NCBI GenBank assembly: GCA_001799225.1
Contig: MGTA01000181.1
Coordinates: 1-14,394, forward strand
Length of the DNA: 14,394 nucleotides
Reading direction: 5' to 3'
Source of the DNA: Deltaproteobacteria bacterium RIFOXYD12_FULL_50_9
Lineage (GTDB): Bacteria; Desulfobacterota; Desulfobulbia; Desulfobulbales; CALZHT01
Positions within the stretch are counted from its first letter, which is position 1. Each line of letters opens with the position of its first letter. The position numbers and the translations under genes were made by a program. This document shows, one piece after another, positions 7,520 to 13,935 of the stretch. The notes below the pieces were generated by a model, which was given only the letters and a program-made list of their open reading frames with translations, had not been told where the DNA came from and made no database searches.

Positions 7520-8374
7520 GTGCGTTATCTGTCTATTGGTCTTTTTCTTTTGTTTTGTTATGCATCTTCGGGCATTGCCGGTAATGATCCTTCCCAAAGA
7601 GCCGCCGGAATAATTCCGGACTTTTTCCCACAATCTTTGACACAAGAGACGATATCTCCAGACGGGAAGTCAAAAAACTGGCAGGAACCGCTCAGCGGCA
7701 TGGCATTTGTCTGGGTGGACGGCGGTTGTTTCAAAATGGGCTGCGGCATCTGGGATATCGATTGTCGAAGCCGTGAACAACCGGAGCATGAGGTCTGTGT
7801 CGATGGCTTCTGGATCGGTAAATTCGAAGTCACCCAAGGTGAATGGAAAAAGCTCCTGGGATGTAATCCAGCCTTAAATAAGCTTTCTGATCGCCATCCG
7901 GTTGACCGGATCTCCTGGCTCGATACCCAGGACATTATCGAGAGACTAAATTCCCGGAAATATGGTCTACGTTTCAGATTGCCAACCGAAGCTGAATGGG
8001 AGTTCGCTGCTCGCGGCAGGGGGCGACCCGAATCTTTTGCCGGCGGTAATTCGGCAGATGAGGCTGCCTGGCATTTGAACAACAGCGGCGATGTTCCCAA
8101 GGCTGTAGGTACAAAACCAGCGAATATCCTTGGAATTCATGATATGTCCGGTAATGTTCGGGAGTGGGTGGAGGATTGGTATGATCCGTTGTATTATCAG
8201 ATAAGTCCTGCGCACAACCCCCAGGGGCCGGACACCGGCACCATGCGGGTGACGCGTGGCGGTTCCTGGAACAGCAGCGCTCATTCGGTGCGTACGGTAA
8301 ATCGGACTTGGAATGACCCAACCAGCAGGTTTGCCGGCTACGGTGTACGCTTGGTGGCTGTTCCTTTCCCTTGA
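7520..8374 (+). CDS. Exported SUMF1/FGE-fold protein lacking the catalytic cysteines
   Basis: The 284-aa protein has a signal peptide (1 to about 20, ending S-S-G-I-A). A formylglycine-generating-enzyme-like domain (about 60-280) shows the family landmarks in order: M-A-F-V-W-V-x-G-G-C-F-x-M-G, E-V-T-Q-G-E-W, F-R-L-P-T-E-A-E-W-E-F-A-A-R-G, G-N-V-R-E-W-V-E-D-W-Y, R-V-T-R-G-G-S-W, and a final Y-G-V-R-L. In true sulfatase-activating FGE the strand after R-G-G-S carries two catalytic Cys; here it reads W-N-S-S-A-H-S-V-R, with none. It is therefore unlikely to make formylglycine. The five Cys at 70, 75, 82, 93 and 115 are likely disulfides in the N-terminal part. Start: GTG at 7520 has AGGTG at 7506-7510 nine bases upstream; an in-frame GTG at 7508 has no such site. 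No sulfatase gene is nearby. The function is unknown; carbohydrate or peptide binding is possible. Confidence 0.8.
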   Translation: MRYLSIGLFLLFCYASSGIAGNDPSQRAAGIIPDFFPQSLTQETISPDGKSKNWQEPLSGMAFVWVDGGCFKMGCGIWDIDCRSREQPEHEVCVDGFWIGKFEVTQGEWKKLLGCNPALNKLSDRHPVDRISWLDTQDIIERLNSRKYGLRFRLPTEAEWEFAARGRGRPESFAGGNSADEAAWHLNNSGDVPKAVGTKPANILGIHDMSGNVREWVEDWYDPLYYQISPAHNPQGPDTGTMRVTRGGSWNSSAHSVRTVNRTWNDPTSRFAGYGVRLVAVPFP

Positions 8375-8377
8375 GGG

Positions 8378-8400
8378 GGCTCTTTGAGATCAGGAGAGCC
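8378..8400. terminator. Weak hairpin between convergent genes
   Basis: GGCTCT (8378-8383) and AGAGCC (8395-8400) form a 6-bp stem in the 35-bp gap where the SUMF1 gene and the mgtC-like gene converge. No T-run follows on either strand, so it would be at best a weak bidirectional terminator. Confidence 0.25.
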
Positions 8401-8409
8401 AGTTGAATA

Positions 8410-9123
8410 TTATTGATGTTGCCATGAGATATTAATAAGTGGTATCTCAGCTTTTTCCAGTGAGGCAACTATCTCCTGGGAGAGAGCATGTCCCAGACCT
8501 TTGCGAAACAGATGGATATAGAGCTTTACAGTCAAGGTGTTATCCTTGTAGTTCCGTTCCGTTTCCAGGTAGTTAATGTTCAGTTTATCTCTTTTTACAA
8601 CCTCAATAATTTGATTCGGGGCAATATTAATAGAGGTTACCACTGTAAGGATGCGGTAGGTGTATTTCGGGTAAACCTGCTCAAAGTAATGAAATACGGT
8701 TAAGCCAATTAAAGAAATAATGGTGGTGGCAACGGCAATCGTATAACATCCTGCCCCACAGGCCATACCGATAGCAGCCACTATCCACAGGCAAGCAGCA
8801 GTTGTAAGACCTCTGACGGTAAGCCCTTCCTTGATGATGGTGCCTGCGCCTAAAAAACCTATGCCGGTAACAATCTGGGCAGCGATCCTGCCAGGATCGG
8901 AGGCGATCATAAGATTACCGCGTATTGCTTGCGAACTTGTTGCAATAATCCCTGAAAGAATCATGAATACAGCAGCGCCCATACTGACCAGCAGATGGGT
9001 GCGCAGGCCGGCTGCTCGACCGTGCATATCCCTTTCCAGACCAATCAAACCGCCCATCAAGGCAGCGAGAATAATCCGCATGATAAGGATAGTGTTGTTG
9101 TCAACTGCAATGTCGGTAAGCAT
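8410..9123 (-). CDS. MgtC/SapB-family inner-membrane protein
   Basis: The 237-aa protein has a membrane domain (about 1-145, four or five helices) and a soluble C-terminal ACT-like domain (about 150-237). The family signatures are plain: G-L-I-G-L-E-R-D-x-x-G-R-A-A-G-L-R-T-H (25-43), R-I-A-A-Q-I-V-T-G-I-G-F-L-G-A-G-T-I (79-96) and V-R-G-L-T-T-A-A-C-L-W. MgtC of Salmonella helps survival in low Mg and in macrophages by acting on ATP synthase; most family members in free-living bacteria have no proven role. GGGAG nine or so bases before the ATG supports the start. It lies 86 bp after the GNAT gene on the same strand, so it could be read from the kamA operon or separately. No Mg-sensing leader was recognised upstream. 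Confidence 0.9.
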   Translation of the reverse strand: MLTDIAVDNNTILIMRIILAALMGGLIGLERDMHGRAAGLRTHLLVSMGAAVFMILSGIIATSSQAIRGNLMIASDPGRIAAQIVTGIGFLGAGTIIKEGLTVRGLTTAACLWIVAAIGMACGAGCYTIAVATTIISLIGLTVFHYFEQVYPKYTYRILTVVTSINIAPNQIIEVVKRDKLNINYLETERNYKDNTLTVKLYIHLFRKGLGHALSQEIVASLEKAEIPLINISWQHQ

Positions 9124-9209
9124 TGGTATCTCCCGATCTTGGCCAAAAGATTTCTGTATTCCTTGCCAACTGCCGCTAAAAAGTTTAACAGCTAAAACAC
9201 ATCAAGCAA

Positions 9210-9686
9210 CTACAACTTTTTCATGAAGATTATCTTGTGGTCTGCTATCCGATAGAAATCCTCAAGAATACAAACGATATTATAGCCGTTTTTTTCGTAA
9301 AATGAGCGAGCTGCCAGATAATTAGGGGTTGATGACGTATCGATATATACCCGTTTGCCGTTTTTATTCCGCAACTGACCTTCCATAAAATCCAAGAGCA
9401 TTTTGCCAACTCCTTGCCGTGAAAACCGGTTGTCTACGGCAATCCAGTAAAGGTCATAACGCCCCTCTGTCATTGGGATTTCGCCATAACAGATGTAACC
9501 TGCCACCCGATCGTTTGAATCAACTGCGCAGGAGATGAGGTACTCTCCTTTTTCCGGGCAGGAGAGAGTCGTGTCGATCAGTTCGGCGGCGACCTCAAGT
9601 TCTTGCTGTGTAAAGATGTTTTTACTGGACAATATTTCGAGGATAGCAGCCCGATCGATTGACAACAATGGTCTGATCAAGATCAT
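9210..9686 (-). CDS. GNAT-family N-acetyltransferase
   Basis: The 158-aa single-domain GNAT enzyme probably moves an acetyl group from acetyl-CoA to an amine. The acetyl-CoA loop R-Q-G-V-G-K (90-95) follows the beta-4 strand L-Y-W-I-A-V, and the later N-Y-L-A-A-R-S-F-Y-E-K-N-G-Y segment (122-135) is the usual motif B. The ATG overlaps the stop of the upstream ATP-grasp gene in TAATG, so the two are translationally coupled. In the established AblA/AblB pathway, lysine 2,3-aminomutase and an acetyltransferase make N-epsilon-acetyl-beta-lysine. This protein is shorter than the usual AblB, about 270 aa from memory, so it is not called AblB. The substrate may be beta-lysine or a beta-lysine conjugate made by the upstream ligases (inference). 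Confidence 0.8.
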   Translation of the reverse strand: MILIRPLLSIDRAAILEILSSKNIFTQQELEVAAELIDTTLSCPEKGEYLISCAVDSNDRVAGYICYGEIPMTEGRYDLYWIAVDNRFSRQGVGKMLLDFMEGQLRNKNGKRVYIDTSSTPNYLAARSFYEKNGYNIVCILEDFYRIADHKIIFMKKL

Positions 9687-10684
9687 TATACGGTTCTCAT
9701 TTCAAGGAATTTGATAAATTCTGCGGTTATGGCCGTAAAGCTTAGGCCCTCATTATATGCCGCAGCAGTAAAGCCGGCGTCAGGACTCAAGCAGGGGTTT
9801 GCATTAGCCTCAAGGACATAGACATTGTTGTATTGGTCAACCCGGAAGTCAATCCTGCCGTAATCACGCAATTGAAACAGCTTATAACAGCAAAGGGCGG
9901 TTTTATGCAGATCAGCTGCAAGCAGATTAGATAGATTGTCTGGAAATCGTCGAGGAGAGTGGTGATATTCGAAAGCTGTGGGATCCCATTTGGCTCGATA
10001 TCCCACAATTTGATAAAGTTCACTGGGGAATTCTGAAAAATCGATTTCAGCAGCTTTGAAAACCTTGGGTTCGGGATAGCCGAAAATCGAAAGGTTAAAT
10101 TCACGACCAGAGATGAATTCTTCTATAATAAGGCTGCCGTGCAGGTTATACAGCTCTTCCACACCCTGGCGCAAAGAGTGGTTATCGGTAAAGATGGACT
10201 CCTGATCAATACCAATGCTGGCATCCTCAAACCTTGGTTTGGCAATGACCGGAAAGCGCAGCGCAAGAGGTTCGTCATAAAAAAAACCGTCATAGAGAGC
10301 AAATTCTGGAGTGTTTACGCCATTAGCCTTAAGGAGTTGTTTGGAGAGCAATTTGTCTGTAGTGAGCATCAGAGAGAGTGCCGGAGAACCGGAAAAAGGG
10401 ATGCCAAGCAGTTCAAGAACAGCGGCGGGATGCCCGATAAGCCTGGGATTTTCGTTCACTGACTCACACAAGTTAAAGGCCATGGTCACGGATTTTCGTT
10501 CCAGCAGGTTCAAAAGTTTTTTGATATCACCGGCAAAGGGGATACGTATACAGGGGCGTGAAAGTTCTTGAAGGGCTGTCTCGATGGCCACTACTTGATC
10601 GAGGACGTCTTTTGATGACTCCCATAACGGATGGCCAAGCGGGGCCGGTTCATTATAGAGAATACCAATAAGGCTTTTGATCAT
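9686..10684 (-). CDS. D-Ala-D-Ala-ligase-like ATP-grasp enzyme (second of two)
   Basis: This 332-aa ATP-grasp ligase should join a carboxylate to an amine through an acyl-phosphate. The N-terminal domain (1-100) ends in L-L-G-I-P-F-S-G-S, as in Ddl. The ATP-binding part has V-I-A-K149-P-R-F, I-I-E-E-F-I-S-G-R-E-F, G276-R277-I-D279-F-R and L-E292-A-N294; the Arg, Asp, Glu and Asn match the Mg/ATP residues of Ddl. The loop after the Glu/Asn pair is N-P-C-L-S-P-D-A-G-F, not the P-G-M-T of housekeeping Ddl, and the P-loop-like segment R-F-E-D-A-S-I-G also differs, so another substrate is likely. An AAAGGGAG sits only two bases from the ATG. It starts 8 bp after the first ligase and overlaps the GNAT gene by one base. 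No mur/fts genes are near, arguing against a peptidoglycan housekeeping role. Confidence 0.8.
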   Translation of the reverse strand: MIKSLIGILYNEPAPLGHPLWESSKDVLDQVVAIETALQELSRPCIRIPFAGDIKKLLNLLERKSVTMAFNLCESVNENPRLIGHPAAVLELLGIPFSGSPALSLMLTTDKLLSKQLLKANGVNTPEFALYDGFFYDEPLALRFPVIAKPRFEDASIGIDQESIFTDNHSLRQGVEELYNLHGSLIIEEFISGREFNLSIFGYPEPKVFKAAEIDFSEFPSELYQIVGYRAKWDPTAFEYHHSPRRFPDNLSNLLAADLHKTALCCYKLFQLRDYGRIDFRVDQYNNVYVLEANANPCLSPDAGFTAAAYNEGLSFTAITAEFIKFLEMRTV

Positions 10685-10692
10685 GACTCCCT

Positions 10693-11670
10693 TTATAAAC
10701 CGCAGCGGCTGGCAGCGGAATCGACAATCGTGGCAATGAGGTCGCGATACGGCAATCCGATCAGGTTGGCAATAATTGGCAGATCGGAATGTTCAGGATG
10801 GATGCCTGCCAGAGGATTAACCTCGATAAAATTCGGCACACCCTGGCCATCGGCCCGGATATCAATGCGGCCTGCGTCACGACAACCTAAACCTCGCCAT
10901 GCCGCCAGCGCAATCGCTGTTGCCTGCCGGGCCATAGGGTCATCCGCCAGGCGGTATTCAACCACCTCCTCACAGATCTCCTTGTTGCGATAGGAGTAAA
11001 CATCCGGATCTGAGTTTTCGAGGAGGATGATCTCGATCACCCCAATGGCGTGGGCTTTAGCGCCGGTGCCGACAATTCCTACGGTAAATTCCCGGCCAGG
11101 CAGATAGGTCTCAATAAGAACTGGTTGCCTGTAGGTGGCCAGCAGATCAGTGCACAGGGGAATAAGTTGGTCCGGGCTGGTGATTTTGGAAACGGTGTCA
11201 ACCCCCTTGCCAGTACCCTCTGCAACTGGCTTGGCAAATAGCGGCAGGGGTAAACGGATGTCTGCGGCCTGGTCGATAGAATCGATTACCAGAAAATCCG
11301 GGGTAGGGATGCCAAGATCCCGAATAACATGTTTGGTCATGCCCTTATGCAAGGTGAGCGCCATGACCATTGAATCAGAAAATGTATAAGGAATACGGTA
11401 GGCTTCCAGCAGGGCCGGGACTTGGGCTTCCCTGCCGATACCATACATGCCTTCAGCAATATTGAATACGAGATCCCAGCGCTGACCGGCACTCAGGCGA
11501 GCAACCAGACTTTTCAGATTGCCAATGCGGTCGGTCTGATGTCCGAGTTCCTGCAATGTTGTCTCAATGGCGATAATAGTGTCTGGCCGGTCGAATTCAG
11601 CAGTTTCCAACTCGCCGTATCCTTCGGCAAGATAGTCAGCCCGTAGATCAAAAGTGATACCGATATGCAT
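10693..11670 (-). CDS. D-Ala-D-Ala-ligase-like ATP-grasp enzyme (first of two)
   Basis: The 325-aa ATP-grasp ligase is closer to Ddl than its neighbour. The N-terminal domain has F-N-I-A-E-G...G-R-E-A-Q-V-P-A-L-L (69-88) and I-P-Y-T-F-S-D, a Ddl-like pattern. The central domain has F-A-K147-P-V-A-E-G-T-G-K-G-V, V-L-I-E-T-Y-L-P-G-R-E-F-T-V-G and D-V-Y-S-Y-R-N-K-E (223-231). The last parallels the Y-D-Y-x-x-K active-site strand of Ddl. The Mg-ATP residues R268, D270, E283 and N285 are all present. The segment after E-V-N is P-L-A-G-I-H-P-E-H-S, not P-G-M-T, so the second substrate pocket is probably altered. The gene follows kamA by about 40 bp and precedes the second ligase by 8 bp. It could use beta-lysine as donor or acceptor (inference); an ordinary dipeptide ligase is the alternative. 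Confidence 0.82.
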   Translation of the reverse strand: MHIGITFDLRADYLAEGYGELETAEFDRPDTIIAIETTLQELGHQTDRIGNLKSLVARLSAGQRWDLVFNIAEGMYGIGREAQVPALLEAYRIPYTFSDSMVMALTLHKGMTKHVIRDLGIPTPDFLVIDSIDQAADIRLPLPLFAKPVAEGTGKGVDTVSKITSPDQLIPLCTDLLATYRQPVLIETYLPGREFTVGIVGTGAKAHAIGVIEIILLENSDPDVYSYRNKEICEEVVEYRLADDPMARQATAIALAAWRGLGCRDAGRIDIRADGQGVPNFIEVNPLAGIHPEHSDLPIIANLIGLPYRDLIATIVDSAASRCGL

Positions 11671-11687
11671 GTTATCCTCTTATAGTT

Positions 11688-11715
11688 GTAGGGGCGAAAA
11701 ATTTTTCATCCCTAC
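11688..11715. repeat. 28-bp palindrome spanning the kamA stop codon
   Basis: GTAGGG and CCCTAC form the outer arms of a near-perfect palindrome centred on GAAAAATTTTTC, with a two-base mismatch (GC against AT) between arms and core. The kamA stop codon lies inside one arm. It has the look of a dispersed short inverted repeat, or of a hairpin between kamA and the next gene in the operon. Only one copy was seen here. Confidence 0.5.
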
Positions 11716-12989
11716 TGGCGGAGATGGATGATATCCGCATCCGTACTAATCTCGCGTTGGTCAGGGTATCTATAGATGTTGCCCTGGTAGTTGCGCAGCA
11801 GGATGTCGTTGCCATCTCTGCCGATTACGGTTTGCGGCAGCAGAGGAATCTTGCCGCCGCCGCCAGGGGCGTCGATGACATAATTTGGTACGGCGTATCC
11901 GGTTGTATGGCCGCGTAGACCTTGATAGATCTCGAGACCTTTTTCGACCGTGGTGCGAAAATGGGCCGAGCCGATAATCGGATCACACTGATACAGGTAG
12001 TATGGTTTAATGCGCAGGCGCAACAGGCTGTGAACCAGTTGTTTCATTGTTTCAATGTTATCGTTGATTCCTTTGAGAAGTACGGTTTGACTGCCCAGAG
12101 GGATACCGGCATTGGCTAAGCGTTCGCAGGCTTTTTTTACTTCCAGGGTGTGTTCAATCGGGTGGGTACAATGAATGCTCATCCATAAGGGATGATGACG
12201 TTTCAGCATCTTGACCAAGGCAGGAGTAATTCGCTGCGGCAGTACCATGGGAACCTTGGTGCCGATCCTGATCATTTCGACATGAGGAATGTGCCGTAGT
12301 TGACTAAGCAGCCAGTCCAGCTTGTCATCCGATAAAGTCAGAGGATCGCCGCCTGACAGCAGTACGTCGCGGATGCTTGGGGTTGCTTCAATATAGTTGA
12401 TGGCTTTTTTCCACTGTTCGATACTAAAAGGATATTTCCCTTCATGGCCGACCAATCTTGATCGAGTACAATATCGACAGTAGTTTGAGCAGAAATTTGT
12501 AACTAGAAACAGTACTCGGTCAGGATATCGATGGATCAATCCGGGTACGGCACAATCGTTATCCTCTCCCAGGGGGTCTTCAGCTTCTCCGGGAGAGTGG
12601 ATGTGTTCATCGCTGACCGGAACTACGGATCTGCGAATCGGTTGGCTTGGATCCTCAGGGGCAAGCAGGCTGGCATAATAAGGAGTTATAGAGAGTGGCA
12701 GTGCATCAGTCCCTTCACCGATAGCCTTACGTTCATCATCGGTAAGACGAATGATTTTTTCAAGCTGCTTAACTTCGGTAATCCGGTTGCGGAGCTGCCA
12801 ATGCCAATCCTGCCAGTCCGGCATGCTGGCGTCAGGATAAAATCTCTTTCGGAATATATCTGTTTGTGAATTTGTTGGAAATACGGAGGCTAGGTGGAGC
12901 GGGGAGGTTTTGCGCGTCGCTATAGGCTTAAGCGTCAAACGCGAATTAGGAGGCTCCGCTTCTTCAGTGTTCTGCATTATCGTTTTCAT
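11712..12989 (-). CDS. kamA: Lysine 2,3-aminomutase (radical SAM, PLP)
   Basis: KamA converts L-alpha-lysine to L-beta-lysine using SAM, a [4Fe-4S] cluster and PLP. The chosen 425-aa form is close to the 416-aa clostridial enzyme. The radical-SAM motif C-S-N-Y-C-R-Y-C-T-R binds the cluster. L-S-G-G-D-P-L follows. The C-terminal half has Y-Q-C-D and V-I-D-A-P-G-G-G-G-K. In the clostridial enzyme this Lys (337) holds PLP and the two Asp (293, 330) bind the lysine epsilon-amine; glutamate 2,3-aminomutase has Lys and Asn there. All three are the lysine type here, so lysine is the likely substrate. Start: the ATG at 12989 has GAGAG nine bases upstream and gives family length. An in-frame GTG at 13094 would add 35 unsupported residues and overlap the gene upstream. 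It heads the set of two ligases and an acetyltransferase. An EpmB role (EF-P modification) is less likely, as EpmB is shorter. Confidence 0.92.
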   Translation of the reverse strand: MKTIMQNTEEAEPPNSRLTLKPIATRKTSPLHLASVFPTNSQTDIFRKRFYPDASMPDWQDWHWQLRNRITEVKQLEKIIRLTDDERKAIGEGTDALPLSITPYYASLLAPEDPSQPIRRSVVPVSDEHIHSPGEAEDPLGEDNDCAVPGLIHRYPDRVLFLVTNFCSNYCRYCTRSRLVGHEGKYPFSIEQWKKAINYIEATPSIRDVLLSGGDPLTLSDDKLDWLLSQLRHIPHVEMIRIGTKVPMVLPQRITPALVKMLKRHHPLWMSIHCTHPIEHTLEVKKACERLANAGIPLGSQTVLLKGINDNIETMKQLVHSLLRLRIKPYYLYQCDPIIGSAHFRTTVEKGLEIYQGLRGHTTGYAVPNYVIDAPGGGGKIPLLPQTVIGRDGNDILLRNYQGNIYRYPDQREISTDADIIHLRQ

Positions 12990-13053
12990 CAGGTTAGTCT
13001 CTCGTTTTATTGTTTTGATTGAAGGAGTATTTATCCAAAAGGAAAAATGAGTA

Positions 13054-13059
13054 ATTATA
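13054..13059 (-). promoter_or_regulatory. Possible -10 element for kamA
   Basis: A perfect TATAAT reads on the - strand here, about 65 bases before the kamA ATG, just downstream of the small gene's stop. No good -35 stands at 16-18 bp (the best is a TTACTC-like hexamer at 19 bp). If used, kamA has its own start site in addition to read-through from the 90-aa gene. Confidence 0.3.
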
Positions 13060-13068
13060 GTTGGTTTC

Positions 13069-13341
13069 TCAGTTTGTTGAGTAAAGGTTGTCACTGTTAA
13101 AATTCTTATTTCGCTTAATCAGTCTATGGTGTTTAACATAAAAAATTTTCTTTCCTGCTTCTTCTTTAAAAATTCCTTGAATCTCGACCTCTCTTTGCAG
13201 CAGACTTCTTATACTTACCTTGAGCTCCTTTTGCCTGCGGAGTAAATAAACCATTTCGTCAGACGTGGAGATGGCAAAATCAACAGGGGTTCCGTTCGCA
13301 TCCCAATCTGTCGGAACGATAATTCCTGTTAGTTTGATCAT
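13069..13341 (-). CDS. Small conserved-looking protein upstream of kamA, function unknown
   Basis: The 90-aa soluble protein has no signal peptide or membrane helix. It begins with G-I-I-V-P-T-D-W-D-x-N-G-T-P and A-I-S-T-S-D-E. A basic middle follows (L-L-R-R-Q-K-E-L-K-V-S-I-R), then alternating strands V-E-I-Q-G-I-F-K-E-E-A-G-K-K-I-F-Y-V. The strand pattern looks like a small beta-barrel, perhaps OB-like. From memory, similar short proteins occur in other deltaproteobacteria, but I cannot name the family. GAGAGG lies about seven bases before the ATG and supports the start. It precedes kamA by 79 bp on the same strand. Whether it belongs to the pathway is unknown. Confidence 0.6.
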   Translation of the reverse strand: MIKLTGIIVPTDWDANGTPVDFAISTSDEMVYLLRRQKELKVSIRSLLQREVEIQGIFKEEAGKKIFYVKHHRLIKRNKNFNSDNLYSTN

Positions 13342-13479
13342 ATTGTATCCTCTCTAATTAAAGCCCTTGGCAGTCTCGTTTCCCAGGGCACAGATAAAAT
13401 TCATGATTCATATATCATATTTCATGCCATCTGTGGTAATGATTTGAAATTACGTTATTTTATCGTTTTATGCGAGTTT

Positions 13480-13508
13480 TGCTATCGGAACTTGCAATTC
13501 CGATAGCA
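13480..13508. repeat. Hairpin A, 11-bp perfect stem
   Basis: TGCTATCGGAA (13480-13490) pairs perfectly with TTCCGATAGCA (13498-13508) around the 7-nt loop CTTGCAA. No T-run follows on either strand, so a terminator is unlikely. A protein-binding palindrome or a structured leader of the 90-aa gene (about 139 bases from its start) is possible. Confidence 0.5.
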
Positions 13509-13591
13509 CTGCCTTGTGGAAGGGGAAATGGAATGGAGATAATTATTGTTGTTATCTTTTGGCCTGAAACGCCTGCAGATATAGGGAATTA

Positions 13592-13622
13592 GGTAAACAG
13601 GAACTTTGAGTTCCTGTTTACC
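13592..13622. repeat. Hairpin B, 13-bp perfect stem
   Basis: GGTAAACAGGAAC (13592-13604) pairs perfectly with GTTCCTGTTTACC (13610-13622) around a 5-nt loop. It lies 45 bases beyond the copZ stop on copZ's downstream side, so it may protect or end the copZ transcript. No clear U-run follows in that direction. Confidence 0.55.
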
Positions 13623-13629
13623 AGCGGCA

Positions 13630-13644
13630 GGAACTTTTTGTTCC
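13630..13644. repeat. Hairpin C, 5-bp stem
   Basis: GGAAC (13630-13634) pairs with GTTCC (13640-13644) around TTTTT, only seven bases from hairpin B. On the + strand it is followed by GGTTTT. It repeats the apex of hairpins A and B. Confidence 0.4.
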
Positions 13645-13666
13645 GGTTTTAAGGGGCCGTGGTCAA

Positions 13667-13867
13667 TTATTCAATCACTTGAAACCCGATCTTGCCGATT
13701 ACTGTTTTAATAACCTCATGGGCCACCGGCGATTTTTCTGAAAAAGTCGCCTCTTTTTTTTCAAGGCTAACCTGAATATTTTCCAGGCCGTTGATAGCTG
13801 CTAAGGCTTTAGTGACTGTTTGAACGCAGTGTTTGCAGTTCATCCCTGAGATTTTGATAGTTGTCAT
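13667..13867 (-). CDS. copZ: Copper chaperone, CopZ-like HMA protein
   Basis: The 66-aa protein is a single heavy-metal-associated domain with the usual beta-alpha-beta-beta-alpha-beta order. The metal site is G-M-N-C11-K-H-C14, the C-x-x-C that binds Cu(I). Proteins like this carry cytosolic copper to the P-type ATPase. AAGGAG seven bases before the ATG is a strong Shine-Dalgarno. It is divergent from copA across an 88-bp gap, so the two probably share a control region. Variation at the x-x positions (K-H) does not exclude another soft metal ion. Confidence 0.85.
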   Translation of the reverse strand: MTTIKISGMNCKHCVQTVTKALAAINGLENIQVSLEKKEATFSEKSPVAHEVIKTVIGKIGFQVIE

Positions 13868-13918
13868 AGCTGATCTCCTTGTTTATAGTATTTAAAAGAT
13901 AAATTAAATTCTATTGTC

Positions 13919-13935
13919 ATGCAACTTTTTTGCAT
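13919..13935. promoter_or_regulatory. Inverted repeat in the copZ-copA divergent promoter region
   Basis: ATGCAA (13919-13924) and TTGCAT (13930-13935) flank CTTTT. The palindrome ends 20 bases before the copA GTG and could be an operator for a metal sensor. It does not match the CueR, CsoR or CopY operators that I know. The rest of the 88-bp gap is very AT-rich, with several poor promoter-like hexamers and no clear choice. Confidence 0.3.

Larger units (their letters stand above)
13342..13666. other. Non-coding interval with three related hairpins
   Basis: No gene was found in these 325 bases between copZ and the 90-aa gene. The interval should hold the promoter of the 90-aa gene on the - strand, but no clear -35/-10 was seen. 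Its main content is three perfect-stem hairpins listed separately. None has a T-run typical of a strong intrinsic terminator on the - strand. Confidence 0.5.

Noticed and set aside
8831..9226. Long + strand reading frame opposite the mgtC-like gene
   Set aside because: It is a shadow of a gene with clear family motifs on the other strand, and has no recognisable protein features of its own.
9210..9686. Calling the acetyltransferase AblB
   Set aside because: It is much shorter than known beta-lysine acetyltransferases as I remember them and shows only generic GNAT motifs.
12990..13094. N-terminal extension of KamA from a GTG at 13094
   Set aside because: There is no Shine-Dalgarno before it, it would overlap the 90-aa gene, and the extra 35 residues have no family support. 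The ATG at 12989 fits the usual length.
13592..13644. Strong intrinsic terminator of copZ
   Set aside because: The stems are strong, but no U-run follows hairpin B in the direction of copZ transcription.
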